Notes: generated by a model from the letters alone, not told the origin. DNA of 64,000 nt from Opisthorchis felineus (GCA_004794785.1 SJOL01005988.1:229372-293371), one strand, 5' to 3'; positions 1-14,499 are shown, counted from the stretch's first letter. Made by a program: numbers and translations.

Positions 1-3000
1 CTGTTAACCCACAAGGCGCACGCGTATTATCCCACTTCTCTAAGAATAGTCGGTGGTCCAGCTGAACCTATAAAGTGTGTTGAAGCTTATCAAGCGTTTC
101 AAGCGTTGCGTACGTCCTGAGCAGAACGGTCTAACGGTTTCTGGAATGTTCTTGAAAGCATAGGTGGCAAGAAGTGGATAAAAATTGTTGCATTGGTTTA
201 GTTAAAATACTAAGGGTACATTGACGTGGCTAACACAAAACCGTCTCCATTACATGCCTTGCAAAATGCAGCTAGAACAACCCCTTAATTATTAGTTTGT
301 ACTTTCGTCGCCGTACAGGGCTTTTTGCCCGTGTCCATTCAAACTTGGACTCCAAAATATACGAGCGACCTATTTGATTACACGAAGCATCACCTCTGGA
401 CCCGAATCGATAAGATGTTTTACCGGCGGCGGTTTCCCCACTTGAAAATTATTTGATAGTGTTTATTTTTCCTTGAACTTTCTTGAATTTCACGTGGAAA
501 ACCCACTAAGCTCATAAAACAACTAATGGACAGTAAGGCTGGATAAATTTTACCATTTCGGAAATACGAAAAATCCCACTGCATGGCAATATCTGGGCGC
601 GTGCTACGCTGCAAAATACTTATCGACTTTTGATGGAGTGCCCATTACCGGAGTGCACATATATTATATAGAACTTACAGGTATCCGGATGGCGTTTAGC
701 CCTAAATATCACGTTATAGCGACAGGGCCAACCGCAATTCTTGACGCACATATGTGGGCCGAAGTTTTATCCAGCGCAAAGGACTTAACATGATACATCT
801 CACCCTTCATCATTCTGAACAACCTAAACGTTTTACCTATGGGAGTAAACGCTCGCTCCGCATGAAGGCTCAATTGACCAAAAGCCTGATACTCATTCCA
901 CCCCCAACCAGGACGGTGTGTAGCCTGTATCTCTATATAAGATATGAATTGATTCGGATGGATTTACCCAAAACATTTTGTCGCGTATGCCTTGTTGGCC
1001 CTCAAGACGTCTGGGAAACGTCTGAAGAAGGCAAGCTCTCGCGTTCTGGTGGAGCTTCGGTGGCAGTGAAATCCATTAACTTATTACCCTGACATGAGCC
1101 CCACTAAAAAGGTCTACTTTGGACCAGGGCTGTATCGTCTGGCGAAATCAAAATTCAGCAAACAGAGACTTACTTAACATAGCGGATCAACCCTTGCAGC
1201 AGCCATTGTTTTCAATGAACCGCAAGGTTTCTTCGACCTTACCGGTTACGAACTGTTGCAGTTTAAACGAAGGCGTTCCGAGTTTCAACAAGGTGATACG
1301 GGTACCCGATTCTCCCTAGTTAATAACGGTATCAGTAATATGGGTATCAATATGAGTAGTGTTAAAGGTGTCACCAGTAGTGTCAACAAGCTATCGTTGC
1401 TCAGGACGAGGAATGATTTGTGATTTGCGCCAGCCAGCGACCGCAGCTAGCAGTTGAGCACTAGAAGTTTCAGCAAAAAACTGCTGATAAGCGACGCTAT
1501 GGATCCGAAATTAGACTTAGCCTGAAAAATGGATGAACCATCACAATGAGAGAGCCTTCCATTTAAGCAGACGGCACGCAAGGAACCGGCCAACGTGACC
1601 ACGTGTTTCAAATTCCATGATAAAGGGACAACACCGTCCTGAGTCATGACAGTTGATAGGCAAATGAAAAATTAAAACGCGCACCAGAAAGTATTAGGTG
1701 ACCTGTTTGAACAAATTTCAGCAACGGTAGGCATATTTTAGTCCACTATGATTCTAAAACTGTTGACTCTCACCGCAACAGGCTCCCCTCGAAGTAACAC
1801 AAATGGAGATGGGCATGACTACCGAGTGGAAGAGTGTCCAGTGTAAGTTTCGGAGATCAATGAGTTACGTATTTGACTCTGCAGGACGTTATCAGCATGC
1901 CTAGTACATCCTCGCTTACTGGAAGATACCGAGCACTATGACAGCTAGAGCTGCGTATTGGTACAGAGCGATTAAAAGATCGACGCCGGAGAGACGATAG
2001 ACTCATGCATCGCGCCACCAAGGAGGCATAAGGTATTTATGAAAACCGGAAGAAATTGGGATTTAAAAACGTAAAACAGCCTTGTTCCATATCACTTTAT
2101 GCGTCGACGGGATTCCCGCACAACAGGGGGACGAAATTCAAGTCATCTGACACTGACGATTAAGAAGTTCAGCGCTTTGTAAGTTGGGTATATATTATAT
2201 GGAGCACTTCACAAGTTAGTCCAAGGCAGTCTAGTCCACCATCAAGTTAGGAAAAGCTTCGTATAAAGATGGATCCAAAGTAGAAGAAAATGACAACCTA
2301 TTACCACCATTAAAAACCGTTTGTTTACATCTGCCGCATTGTTTTTCAGAGGTAAAAGAAAGAAAACATCGCCTGGGTGCTTTTACGAAAACCGCTAAAC
2401 TTCTCAACAAGCTTTCGGAAATTCAGCAGACAGGCGCAGATGGGCGTCTTTTCCCACCTTTCGTTCTGAGACATGATCATTCTCAGACATCCCGAAACAG
2501 TGAGATCGTGAAGTTTGCCTATTCCTATCAGGAAATAGGCTATAGCAGCTTTTTGATTTGATACAGCCTTGCCAAATTATACTGAAGACCACTGGACGAC
2601 TAGAACCAGTTTTTCTGGCCCTTAGCTTCCCTTGTTCCGCCACGCAGTGCTAACAGTTCTCTGCGCAATTCACCGCAGTATCTTGTGTTTGGTGGAAGAC
2701 TATTCACACCTCTTATCGAATGTGGATCAGGTACCTTCAACTCATCGATGCTTGTGGCAAGCAGGGTAGTTTATTGTTCCAAATGTCATCTGCAGGAATA
2801 AATCCTGTGAAGACTCCATGGCAACTTTCGCCCAGACTGCGCAACAGAAAGTGTGCGCGAAATAGATCGAAGCACTCACAGGGCATCCGAAAAATAACGT
2901 TCACCACCCAACCTGGTCCTGATAAACGGGAATCACTATACTGACCAAGTGTTACCTGGAAGCCCAATTGGTCATGGAACTTAGTGCCATAACTCCTTGG

Positions 3001-4700
3001 TTTTCACGCGCCACTGGGTGAAAAATATTTAACGTCAAATTTTTCCTCAAATTATGCTAGAGGAACATCATATCAACGGAGAACTTCCTGTTTGATTGTT
3101 GTCACTGCTGCCACCGCGTGGAAAAGTAAGCTAAAGCACATAAGTTAAGACAAAAACGAGAACAATACCTTCCTCATTCTGAGAAAGCTAGGACACCGTA
3201 ATTCAGCCAAGATGTCGAACGGTTACGAGAACACATACTGAAAAATATCAATATCCTTTAAAAGCTCATGTGACGTCACTAGGAAAACCACCGGAATGCC
3301 ACCTGCTTCGAAGATCACTTCACAAAATGTCACAAAGTTTGTGCTATCATCACGGACTCTTTAGAAAGCAACCTGCAGTTATCCGACAGTAATATTGCGC
3401 ACTCATCTTGGATGAGGTAAAGGTCCTTACAGGACGACTGGATCTATCTGACTACACGCAGTTTGTATTCAGTGGGCAGTAGGAACAGACGGATGAAGTC
3501 AGTGGATGCTATATTTAAAATTAGTTCAATGAACAAGTGGGTTAGTAAAAATCATGAATCAAGCAGTGCGTGCAGTGAATGAGAGCGCAATCGGTGGGAG
3601 CAAAGAACGGGACAGTGGGGCAGCAGGGCTTTCTGGAAGCAATATCGAGTGAGTAAGAAATGATGTGCAAACGTACGGATACCTGCAGCCAGGCAGTATA
3701 AATAGGCCGTATGCGTAGATAATAGCTCAGAAGACAGTCACTGTGATCGGCAGGTAACGAAAACTGTCTGAAAAACGGGTATCGGGTGAATTTGGCACGA
3801 ATTAAATATACCTGCGGTCTTCAGCAGAAAACGTGACGAATTGGAAAGTGCCACATGTCAAATCGCAATGTACGCTTAGTCCCCGTTATGATGGACTAAG
3901 AAGACCTTAAGTGGGAGCAAAAACCTGGGGGGCGAGCCACAGAGAAGCGAAACGGCACTATTAAAGACAGGCGTATATTGCGCTACTCATGAGTAGTCAG
4001 AATAAGCAGGAGAAATAACCGCTGATTGCCTTTGATTCACAGGAATCAACACATCACTTCCACAAAGGTAGGTAGGTGAACAGATATACAAATTACTGCC
4101 AATCATTCTAATTAAGACCCTGTGCAACGACTGTTACTTCCTTTGTTTTGCACACTCGCCCCTCGATGGATGTGTCACCCTGGGTAGTGGCACCCAGGTT
4201 GGTTCATTGTGGCTGAATGGCACCAACAATAAATCGTGTATCAGACCACGCATGTTTTTTTGCTTGAGACACGTCAGATGGCATTACTAGTGTCGGCCTG
4301 CTTCAATATGTGAAAATTGGAAAGTAAAGCAATAAAACTATTTCCTAACGCGGAAAATTACCTATCGACTCTGTACTGTCATCAGTAGACAGTCAATCAT
4401 GTATTAAGCGCGGATGCTTATACAGAAATTGTGTATATGGACGTATAATTAGACCTCGTCCTTCATCTGAGTCCTACGGCATTTACACACCAGAAAGATG
4501 TCACTTGTCAACGAATGTGATTCCCAATTAGAAATAAACTTCGCACGAGTGACTACCCTCATGAACCTATTACTTGAACCAGAATTATACATGATCGTGC
4601 AAACATAACATATTTTTAATGAATAAAGTTCAAAAGGCAGCCTTCGATAAGTGTTCGACTGAAATCGCAGCATTGGCGAGTGCGGTTTTTGTTCTGCTCA
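1..4700. other. Unassigned intergenic sequence
   Basis: No host gene, RNA gene or recognisable mobile element could be supported here. Open frames are short (112 codons at most, 754-1092 on +) and show no domain I recognise. A frame open on + from about 1178 to 1421 ends in an Asn/Ser/Gly-rich stretch without a clear start. The segment is probably old repeat-derived or non-coding sequence upstream of the receptor gene. Confidence 0.4.
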
Positions 4701-4734
4701 ATGTTTATTCCCAAACTACCTTTAGTTCGCCGCA

Positions 4735-4880
4735 GTAACAATAACAATAGGTCAGCTCTGTCACCCTTTCGGCGCCTAACTGCTATGCCAGGAGTATTCG
4801 ATAAGCTGAGGTTGGGTCCGAACCACGAGCTTTCCTGTCCGTAAGTTAGCGCCCTAACCACCGAGCTATCTTGAGCTCGT
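4735..4880 (-). repeat. tRNA-derived SINE, family A, diverged copy
   Basis: Read on the minus strand this carries a tRNA-type internal RNA polymerase III promoter. The A box (TAGCTCGGTGGTTAGGGCG) lies at about 4868-4850 and the B box (GGTTCGGACCC) at 4824-4814. Downstream it shares a tail with the copy at 51.9-52.1 kb, where both read AACTGCTATGCC-like and GGCGCC/GGTGCC AAAGGG-like sequence. The minus-strand frame across it is an accidental translation of the SINE, not a gene. Trematode genomes carry many such elements; the family name here is mine. Confidence 0.7.
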
Positions 4881-4899
4881 TCGCAGTAGTGGCATGCCA

Positions 4900-7800
4900 A
4901 CGCACTTCTGGTTTTAGGTTACAAACTTTTGACGATATACTATCACTGTTCAGCGCATCTCTGAATGATAATACAGTCACCGCATTGGAATACTGTCGTA
5001 AACAGATGACACCACAGCACTCTCAGCTAATCCAGTGATCCTGATTCCAAGGCCTAAAAATACATTTAATCAGCATTAGCTGCAGTATGAATAACTGGAT
5101 ATAAATTTGTTTCTAAACGGATACTTGAACAAGAAACAACTTCACATTTTGTGCACTGGATGAATGAACAGACTAAAACACAAGTATGCTACTATGGAGG
5201 GCGTAGGACGTTCACTGCTTGATAACGCCCGCGAAAGGCGCGACATTTTGGCAATTTCACCAGAAGGGCTGCACAAAAATGCAAATACTTACACTCTGTG
5301 TCGTTGCCATAACTAACGTTGTTACCAAATGCCAGCATGTAGCTAAAATGTGAAAATAGCTCAGAATACCAAACAGTTCGATCAATTCGTTTAGGTAATA
5401 ATTAGCTTGCGATTAACTCGTGTGATATTTTGATATCGGCGGTATATACTTCAAAACGGTGCTTCAAGACTCGAGGAATCCCCGTTGTCAGAACGCCGTT
5501 GGGTGATTTACGGATATGTTTCAGTGCCTTCTGTGACAGAGTAAATTTATAGCTGAATGTGGAATGATCAAATTGAAGCTGGAGCATATTCAAACCTTAG
5601 TGCATTGAAAATCTTACCGGTTATACTAGCCAAATGGAGCAGATGCTGGAAAGGTGACGCAACAATAACAATGTACTGACTGAGTTTTTGCAGATGTTCA
5701 TAGAACGACGAATCCACTAATCCCATGTACAAAAAAAGAAATGTCGTGGAGACGATCGGAGTTCTTTGCGGAAAATTTGATTGGGATGTGCCAAAGATAA
5801 CGCAGAAGCTACACAATAGTGGCCCATAAAAAAACGGCTGCCCACTGAAGTAAAAAAGCAAATAAACGAAATTCTTATGTGCACTCTAAAAGAGGCGATT
5901 TGAGAAACTTCAACAAAATTCTAGTAGTATTTTTGGATAGATCTGAGTTGTTACTTAACATCGGATAATGCTTCAATCACGTATAAGTCTTTTACAGACG
6001 CCGGACGCTTTTTGAGGAATTTCTGGCGGGCATCTTAAAATAGGCTCTCGTGCTGGCCAAACTAAAAGAATATCTTTACTTCTATGGAGCTGGTGGTTAA
6101 ACAAATAAAACACACCATAACGCAAAAAAAACTAAAAGCAGACTTCCAAGAAATAACATTGGGATGATGAATAGGAATGTTAGGACCACAGAATCCCTGG
6201 CAACCGAGATATACTTGAAAGCGGTGTTTCACAAAATCATATATACCCTTCATTCTTCTGTATATAAAGCCATAGTTGGTACACCAGCATGATACGCCCA
6301 TAAAAAGTAAAGTAGAGCCTGAGGATCAGTGTTTGTTACTCAATGTGTTAGGAAGCCTCAGTGATACTCAGTGCGTATCAGCAAGTGTGTGTATGTTCAT
6401 GAAACTAAGTCCACCTGCATTTCGAGAATGGCCTGCTCTGAGTTCACAGAATGCCACGTCGACAGATACTTTGACTCTTGGTGGGCATGCACCCGACCAC
6501 ATCCTTATCGAACCAGTATTCACTCGATCTATACCGAGATTCGTTGACGTAATATAGCAGTACATTACAGTTTTTATTACTCCCGATAACGCAATCAAGA
6601 CTTATGGTTGCTTGGCGGTTCTAAGCCACAGAAGTAACCACTAACCAAGAACTTGTATTGGGTTTGGATACCACCAAGCAAACCATTGCCTGCTGAACGA
6701 AAACTGATAAGTCATATCGTGGAATTTTTTATAGAAGAAATGACCCGTAATCCGTCATACTTTTAGAAAAATTGGAGCTAACTCTGCTGAATCATTGCTT
6801 CTTTCGTTGGTCCATTTTGTCCATTTGATTATTCCATTGTTTATAGTGACATAAGCTATCAGTTTTCCATGATTAAGTCAAATTTCGGGTTGACTATACA
6901 AAGCCATAATCCGTCCTCACAAGAAGGGGGACTTATTGTTATGGAATGGTATGCAAATTTCAGGTGGGTCACCTGTTGTTAATGCGTTACAATTTTGATA
7001 TCCGCATTTTTCGTGCCAAAAAATGCAAGCATCTTGCATACAGTACAGTCCATGATGGATCACGGTCCCATTTACCACTGACCGTCTCCCAATAGAGCGG
7101 TACAGAAATGCATACTTTTTAGGGTCATGCTTGGATAGGTCGTGGGAAGGAGAAGTATTCGTGTTTTGAGGTGCTGTTTCAAAGCCGCAATCGCTGATCC
7201 TTAAGTATCAAGTGGACTATGTATACACTACTAGCAGTAACAGGACAGAAGACTTGAACTTTTCCCCAGTGTTTGTCATGAAGTCGGTTATTCTGGCAAG
7301 TTCCATCCATTCTTGAGGTCTTTTCCGTCCTTTCGGAATAAGGCCAGTTACCCTAATGAAGTACTAACTTAGTATTCGTTTCTGATAAAAGAAGTTGAAA
7401 AAATATTCACAAGATATCTCCCCGTCGATCGACATTTCATAGCTGTAAACGGATGTTTGCTTCCATCGCTCGACACAGGGGATGCGCGATGGCAGCTTAG
7501 TCGGATATCTGTTGGTGTTGCTTATGATGATGATGCATTACGTTGATTATGCACAAATGTGCGGGAAGTTTTATGTACAAGCCTATGCGGTCTACTCTAG
7601 TGTCACAAGAGTACAAAGTCATTTGATACTGCTATTGTACAAAATGGTTGTTAGGTTTTGGATATAGGAGGACTGCCACCACGTAAACTTTTGTCCTTGG
7701 TTCAGTGTGGAATAATGGTGGGAGGCGTTATATCCATATCTATCCTAAATAGGCTGGTGGTGGCTGGTGGTAGCGGCCTTGATGTTTTGAAGTTTGTCTA

Positions 7801-8140
7801 AAAAATTTGAGCATTGTTTACTGTGTGTAACGAACCGGCAACAGGATGCATTGTTCTCTCACACACATTTCTCCAAAATGTATGTTGAAGTTTCTGGCAG
7901 TAAAAATTGCTCGGAGAAGAACCCTATCATTGCTGACCCTCAACAGTCCATAAACTTCTACGACATTGATATCATCAGCCTTCATTTTTCATAGTTACTG
8001 GCCAGTTATCCCGTATGTCGTTCATAGTATCTTGGGCGTCGTGTGGATCCAACGGGCCAGTTTTATAATGGGGTTCTGATCAGCTGGTCGATGTGTTCGC
8101 TTTATTCAGTAGCTGGTTCGTCTTCTCGATGTACTCCGGC
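4900..8140. other. Unassigned intergenic sequence
   Basis: Only short, unrecognised open frames are present. No splice-consistent coding chain, tRNA or terminal-repeat element was found by eye. Confidence 0.35.
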
Positions 8141-8345
8141 TATGCCATGTCTGAGTGCGAGTTAATCGCTTCTGGTCAAACAGCTAAGTCCCCAACCACC
8201 TTCTGGAAAGTCCTGAGTCCGAATATTCCTGAGGATTCGTGAGATACGCATTGCTGATGATTTCTAATGATTATGGAACAGTTTCACAGTCTTCCTCGGC
8301 TTTTCAACATAGACTGACTTAACTTGCAGGACTCTATCTTGATTG
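8140..8345 (+). repeat. tRNA-derived SINE, family B, degenerate copy
   Basis: The 3' half matches the other family-B copies: a GATGATTTC block, then a Gly/Ser-codon-like CTCGGCTTTTCAACATAGA block and TTGCAGGA. The 5' half has only a weak A-box-like sequence (TGTCTGAGTGCGAGTTAA). Assignment rests on block order shared with copies at 14.2, 22.0 and 57.4 kb. Confidence 0.5.
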
Positions 8346-8559
8346 ATTTTCTGGAAGCGACGTGATTTCTCCCTTACCTGCTAGCAGCAGCATAATGCTT
8401 TTCTTACTATGTAGTTTTCTGAGTGTGTCTCATCCTTGTTTTGATGTTGTTCGTGTGTTTTCAGTCCCCGTGCTTACTTGTCAAATGGTTTGCGAAATTG
8501 TCTGCTTCGCCACTCAGCGAGTGTTCGTGGGCGAACGGTTATAAGGCTTTCATAAGTTT

Positions 8560-10130
8560 TTTATGGAGAAAGATAATTCCACTGAGTATCAACCATCGAC
8601 GGGCTTTGGGCCATTCCGGTATATGGACCTCGACAGCACAATATGGCAAACGAATGATGGGACTAACTATAATGGACGTCCATTTTCGTCTTAGGAAATA
8701 TGACAGAGTAGTGAATAAAAGAAAATCAATTGTTTTCCAGTCACGGATCCAAAAAGTCTAAGAGAACTCGAGTAGGCGATTGGGCGAAGTGTAAATGACA
8801 CCAGGGTATAATATGGGTTAGCACAAGAAGCTAGAATGGACTTTCTAGGAATAAGAAACCAACAAACAATGACGGTTTAATCAAGAGCTTTAGCAGCCGT
8901 TTTCTGACTTAAGGTGAAAAACTCCGCATAATAAAGGATTTGACCTGTACGTTAAGAACGCACCTTACAAAGATTACTTGGATTACTGCAAACATGCTTT
9001 ACGATCGGTTGTGTGTAGGAGGATGTGCAGCGAAAAATTTCAAGAGCGATTTTACCGGTAACCACAAGAAGTGAAGGCAACAAAACAGGAACACGATGTA
9101 ATCAGGAAACTGAAAATAGAAAAATCCATTCTACTACTAAAGGACGAATAACGGTGGTTATGAATAAACTAAACTAAATCGAGAAGATCAAGCAACTACT
9201 GAATAACACGAACACTTTGACTAGTCACTCAAGTCCTCAACACACGACTGATTCGCTGGATCAACAAGACGCTCAGGAAACTACTAGGGGAACTACTGCC
9301 CAGGGGTAACAAGTCAACATATGTGTGAAATTAAGATTGGTGATGCCAATATCACATATGGACTGCCGAGTGTCCACAATGACAGGGCGCAGTCCAAGCT
9401 GTTTTGCTGTGAGGAACTCCAACAAACAGCTTAGTAGAAATGTATGGAGGTTATAGGTGTATCTAATTAGCGCATCGGAACACAAGGTAAATGATATGCA
9501 AAATTTCTAAATAAGCTGCACGATGTCAAATTGGAGGTCAATGAAATCGGGCTGTGCCTTCAATTCATCGCTCTATTCATGTCAATTCATTACAATCTTG
9601 TGAAAGAGACCGTGGCTGAACTAGTATAGGATGATGCAAAAACAACGAGCACCATGAAAGTGCGACGTATATTCAAGATTTTGGACTCGTGTGTGTGCGC
9701 ATTTCAAACCCACAGGGAAGACCTACGAGCACCTAAAAGGGATTCCTTATGGGTTCCCCACTCTCCGAATGCATCACCGAAGGAACTAGAATATACTCCC
9801 ATTCATTAACCCCACTTTCTGGGCGCGACGTTTGGACAACACATTTATTAGTTTGACGCTGAATGCAGTGAAGAACACGCATGGGCGACCAATCGGAAAT
9901 TTGAGGAAATGCCTACGATACACGTAAAACAACCACTAGATCAAACAACTAGACGGATGTCTTTCAGTGCATCAGGAATGGCTGCAATATCACTACGAGT
10001 ATTGCAATCGATGGGGATCTTAGTAGCTTTCAAACCTACCACGATAGTGAAGAAACTTGCTTCAGAACCGAAGAACGAGACCGATGAAGCCGTAAGGTAT
10101 TATGTTGTCTACTAAGTCAACCGCACGCAC
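8560..10130 (+). pseudogene. Decayed Penelope-like retroelement reverse transcriptase
   Basis: Broken remains of a Penelope-like element (PLE) reverse transcriptase. Several landmarks appear in the right order across frameshifts and stops. They are VVMNK near 9153; a YGLPSVHN block (family YGLPKIHK) near 9356; a stretch reading FLNKLHDVKLEVNE then IALFMSI (family SFDV.SLFTSIP) at about 9506-9590; KGIPYGFP (family KG.PMGSPLS) near 9738; and PTFWARRLDNTF at 9811-9846, where the catalytic YVDD has become RLDN. The frame shifts by one base just after KGIPYGFP. With the catalytic aspartates altered and several stops present, the copy is dead. The 5' and 3' limits are uncertain: decayed sequence may extend to about 10.7 kb, where I could not identify the GIY-YIG endonuclease region. 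Confidence 0.72.
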
Positions 10131-13100
10131 TGCAGTAAGTATGATGTTGGGCAGACTGTAAGATATGTGGGTTAAAAAAAACGTAATATGTATATGACTA
10201 GATATAACCTACTGCACTTTATTTCCATACACTCGTCCGTGAATTCATCAAGAAAGTCAGAAGTTTGTTCCTGAAAGCGTGAAGGTCTTTCCACGCTGAA
10301 ATACGCGGTCCAGGGAGGAATTTCTTGAACTTCTATATTTCACTACGAGTTTAGTTAATCGGTATGCTGTCATCAATCATGTTTACGCATAACTGAGAGC
10401 AAAGAACCGCCAACGGAATTGGAGCACTGAATCAGAACGGGTCATCAAGTCAATCCACCAAGAAATTGGACTCATACTGTGGGTAAACGAATGAAGACCA
10501 CGGCGGAGGGACGGAGAGTCCAGGTCCCCAATTCATCCTGGTAGCAGCCAATCAGGGGGCAAGATAACCACAAGCTAATAGGAACACTCATCCAAGCCAC
10601 GAATGACAAGACAGAGTCAGTCTGAGTGAAAAGAATATTTATAAACTGAAGCACACAACATCCAAGGACTTCCATTCACGACGCACTGACGATACCAGCT
10701 CGAACAGTGTTGAAACGTCTACAACGAACCCGACCACCCCAGCGGGTGAATTAACAGCCATAGATTTAGCTTTCCAGAAGGGCTCAAGATGGACGTTTAT
10801 TCGCAGTTTTAGTCGTTTCCGTCCCTCTGCGCCAGGAGGATGTCGAAAAGGTTACCTTCGCTCCGATGGTATTGTTGACCTTATTCATTTTTCAGATAAT
10901 CAGCAGTCTGCGACGTTTGCCATCTCCTCCTGACAGGATCTAAATTTCTACATCAATGGTGGATGTATTTTGTTACTGCTCCGCCTTATTATTCAAATTT
11001 GATGTTGCAGACAACATTGGGCCATCCTCTGCATTGAAGTGCGACGAAACGTAAACTGTCTTTTGGCTGAATTGTGATCATAATCACCACATGCATCGTC
11101 ATGATCATCATCATCTTCTTGTCCGGAAAACCAAAATACTTCAAATGTGGTTGCTTACTGAAAAAAATGATAAATAATCGGCCCTATACGGAAAGAAACT
11201 TTTGAACATCGACCCTTTTAATTGAGGATATACCGAATCTAGTACCGTTTTCGAATTTTTCATGTGTTATCGTTAAAATCCTCTTGAGCATTAGAAAGAA
11301 ATGAAGGGATGCAGATGAAGTGTCTGCCAATTCGACTGGTAAGGGAAGACTGAAGTTCATTCGAACGAATTTCTTGCCTAATCGTATATACGACGTAGAA
11401 ATATCCCATTACTTTTTAGAGAAAATAGACACTAAAGAGAATGCCAGTACAACGCGTGTCTTTTCTGCCTTGATTTTTAAGGCAATAGTTCTTCGATTAT
11501 AATTTTGCGCTTTATCTTGTCAAGCAGGCCAAGAATAAAGCAATCGACTGTTGGTGGCATGGACCCAAAACATATGAAGAACTGATACCCCTATATTCAG
11601 AGTCAAAAATTTCCTAATGCTGCAGAATAAATAACCAAATAAACTCCATTTATGCGTGATACAAACACTCGGCGACAGATGCCTATCATACCAAACATTT
11701 TTATCGGTGATGTGCTAATATTCAGACGAAGAATTTAGAGAGAAAAGATCCATCGCAATCGGGGAAACTTCAGACAGTGTCAACTTCGGAAATGGTTGAC
11801 GAGAAGTGATTATGTAAAATCGTCGAATATCAACGAAGATTATTGCGAAGAATCTTGAGAGATTCAAGGGATGTGTTGGATTCATAAACCGTTAGCCACA
11901 GAGTACGAAAGACCCGCCAGCCCAGTGGATGTCTAGTGGTTGAATGCTGGATAGAAACGACACAGATTGAACAATTCCGTTTTGATTTGCAGCACTTTTA
12001 TCGGGATGTTGACAGCTTTTGGAGAGACCGATCACTGATGGCGAAAAATGGTTGCACTACTATAAACCTGAGGCTAGACATCAGTCAGTGCAATGACGGT
12101 ACTGATGTTCCCTCAAGCCAAAGAAGACGAAAATCTAAAAGTCGACGGAAACAGTCACAGTCACAGTGTTCTGGGATCAGAGAGGTGTTCAAATGACCAG
12201 AGGTGTTTGAATGGGTCAAGGTGACAATGCAGAATATTACTGCAGCATAATGTGCCCATTAAAAGAGGCTGTGGAGAAAAAACGGAAAGGAGTAGGTTTT
12301 CCTTGAAGAAAAAACGCATGTAATCATGTAGGCAACAAATCAGTGGTGCTCTGAAGAAGTTAGGGCTCGATTTCGAAGACTATCTATCTGACACTCCTCC
12401 ATCTGACAACATTCCGCCTTCAAATTTACCAAATGGCTTGAAATCGCACAAATTTACTGTTACAGCTGACTGAGACAACAGAGTAGTAGATCAGCAACCA
12501 CACATCTGCCAAATGATTAGAGTAAATACCAAACGCGTTACACCGAGGGGTTGATATGTGAAATAATCTGTAAATCTTGCAATGCTGCATCTCCCCGTTC
12601 TAGGTGGATTGAAGAACTGTTAAGCAGCTTATCGTAGGAGCTTATATAAGACCGTTTTTGCTATGACGTTCAATAACACTCTGGATGATACGAGAAAGTT
12701 TTTTCACTGAGCTGCCCATGCCTAAAACAAGAGGAGACGAAAGTGTTGGTACTTCAGCACAGTTGATGTTCGGAGATGGAACTCTTCTGTGAATATTCGA
12801 GCTATTGAAATCGTTGTTTACAGCATTGAGCTTAACTCTATCACCGTTAATCTTTTGGAGCACGAAGACTTGATAGCTGGGGAAAAAAGTTCTGCTACCA
12901 TACGGGTTAACCATTTGGCATGCCCAGCTACTTCTAGTTGTTGAGCAAGCAGCGAAATTTTTGGGACACTTTAATACACGTTGCTGAGAAGAATTTGATC
13001 AAATTTTCTTATTCCGACAGCAGACCATGACGTAATCTCGGAGAATACAGGCAAAAACTCCCAACCATTCGGGAAACTTCATTTGACCGCATTTATTGAG

Positions 13101-14220
13101 CGCCGCGGACGAAGAATTTTCCACTTTCTAATAAATGCTGGTGCTGAAAATATGTACAAACGCAAAACTGATTAAATAATAAAACCCTGAGACATGATTA
13201 CGCACGCACTCTCCGTGTAAAAATGCAACTTTCACAGCTGTTTACGGTTCGATTATTCCGTAGAACTAAGAACTGTACCTTGGATACCCGGAAAAAAGGT
13301 GATCTAGAAATGTAATTGGGAGTGCATCGGGTACTCAAAACACAACAACCGCAGTTCTTCAGTGGAGATGACTAAGGGGTTCAGCTGCATTCATTTTCCA
13401 ACACAACTTCTTTATTGCCAACATACAATACGGTCCATGGTTTTGTCGAGAAACCTAAATTCTGCTCTATTGTGAAATGAAGGTCTAAGGGGTAACTTAT
13501 GGGTTATTTGGCTACAACAAGAGCAACTGAGTGCAGTTCAAACGCACTATGTGATAATTCCGATAACAAAGAGGAAGTTATCATAGAGTGAAAAATAGTC
13601 TATTTTAGCACTGCTGGTTTCTAATAGAAACCTACCGCATATGGGACTAACTGTGCTCCGCTCAAGTCACATTCGGTTGCCGTCGTTGATTGGTGGTCCA
13701 GTCTTTGGCTAAGTGTAGTGCACATTAGCTTTTTTAAGTTGACACTCAACAGGCCATAAATCATGGAAGAATTCGCCAAGCACATCTGTCTTTCTGCAAA
13801 ACCATTGTCCATGGTTTTTATACTCATCCACATGGAAGAATGCTATAAAAAACAGCTGAGTGTAAATCATTGGCTGTCACCGAGTCAAGAGGGCAACATT
13901 TATTGACACCATGAATGAAACAACTGACTTCACTCACTTCTCAATGGAATTTCCTTACGCGTTTTGAGTAGTCAGAATTTGATAAAAACTTGACGTTAAA
14001 AGTGAAAATCTCCGTCACTTTTACGAGAATTATGCTTTAACTGGTGATAGAAATAAATTCACTGATTACCTATCTTGATAATGGAAGCGACAACTAGCGA
14101 TGCGCCCAGAACCATATTGTGGTGGGTCAGGCAATTGCACCTGTATGCTGAAAATACCCTCATCATGCTAAGAAACCAGTTTCCAACCCGGTGCGTCACG
14201 TCGGTCGTATTAGAGTACTG
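10130..14220. other. Unassigned intergenic sequence, possibly retroelement flank
   Basis: No gene could be supported. The first 600 bases may be the eroded 3' part of the Penelope-like element. A weak tRNA-like block (TGTCTAGTGGTTGAATGCTGG) sits near 11930 but lacks a convincing B box. The remainder shows only short unrelated frames. Confidence 0.3.
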
Positions 14221-14224
14221 ATGG

Positions 14225-14425
14225 TAGTGTGAGGAGATTTGGGAATTTTTGTGGAGATTTCGTCCTGTAAGTGAAGCCAATCTATGCTGAAAAGCAATGT
14301 ACAGCTGTTTCATCCTTATTGAGAATCATCACCAGTGTGCATCTCGCGAAACTCCAGAGAGTCTCGAGCCCGTGACCTCCTGACTAGTAGTTGGAACACT
14401 TAACCGTTCGGCCACGAGCGGCCGT
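14225..14425 (-). repeat. tRNA-derived SINE, family B
   Basis: This is the clearest family-B copy. On the minus strand it begins with CTCGTGGCCGAACGGTTAAG, a Ser/Leu-tRNA-like A box, at about 14415. The B-box-like GGTCACGGGCTCGAGACTC follows at about 14383-14365. The body runs through GGAGTTTCGCGAGATGCACA, a GATGATGATTCTCAATAAGG block and a TTCAGCATAGATTGGCTTC block. The minus-strand open frame 14313-14059 overlaps its tail and is not a gene. Confidence 0.75.
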
Positions 14426-14499
14426 TCAGCAGTGTGATTAACTCGCACTTAGACAGGATATAGCGCCGGTCATCCTTCAACCACGGGATTCACATCACG

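Noticed and set aside
11930..11985. Possible tRNA gene or SINE head
   Set aside because: An A-box-like TGTCTAGTGGTTGA is present, but no B box or foldable cloverleaf could be drawn.
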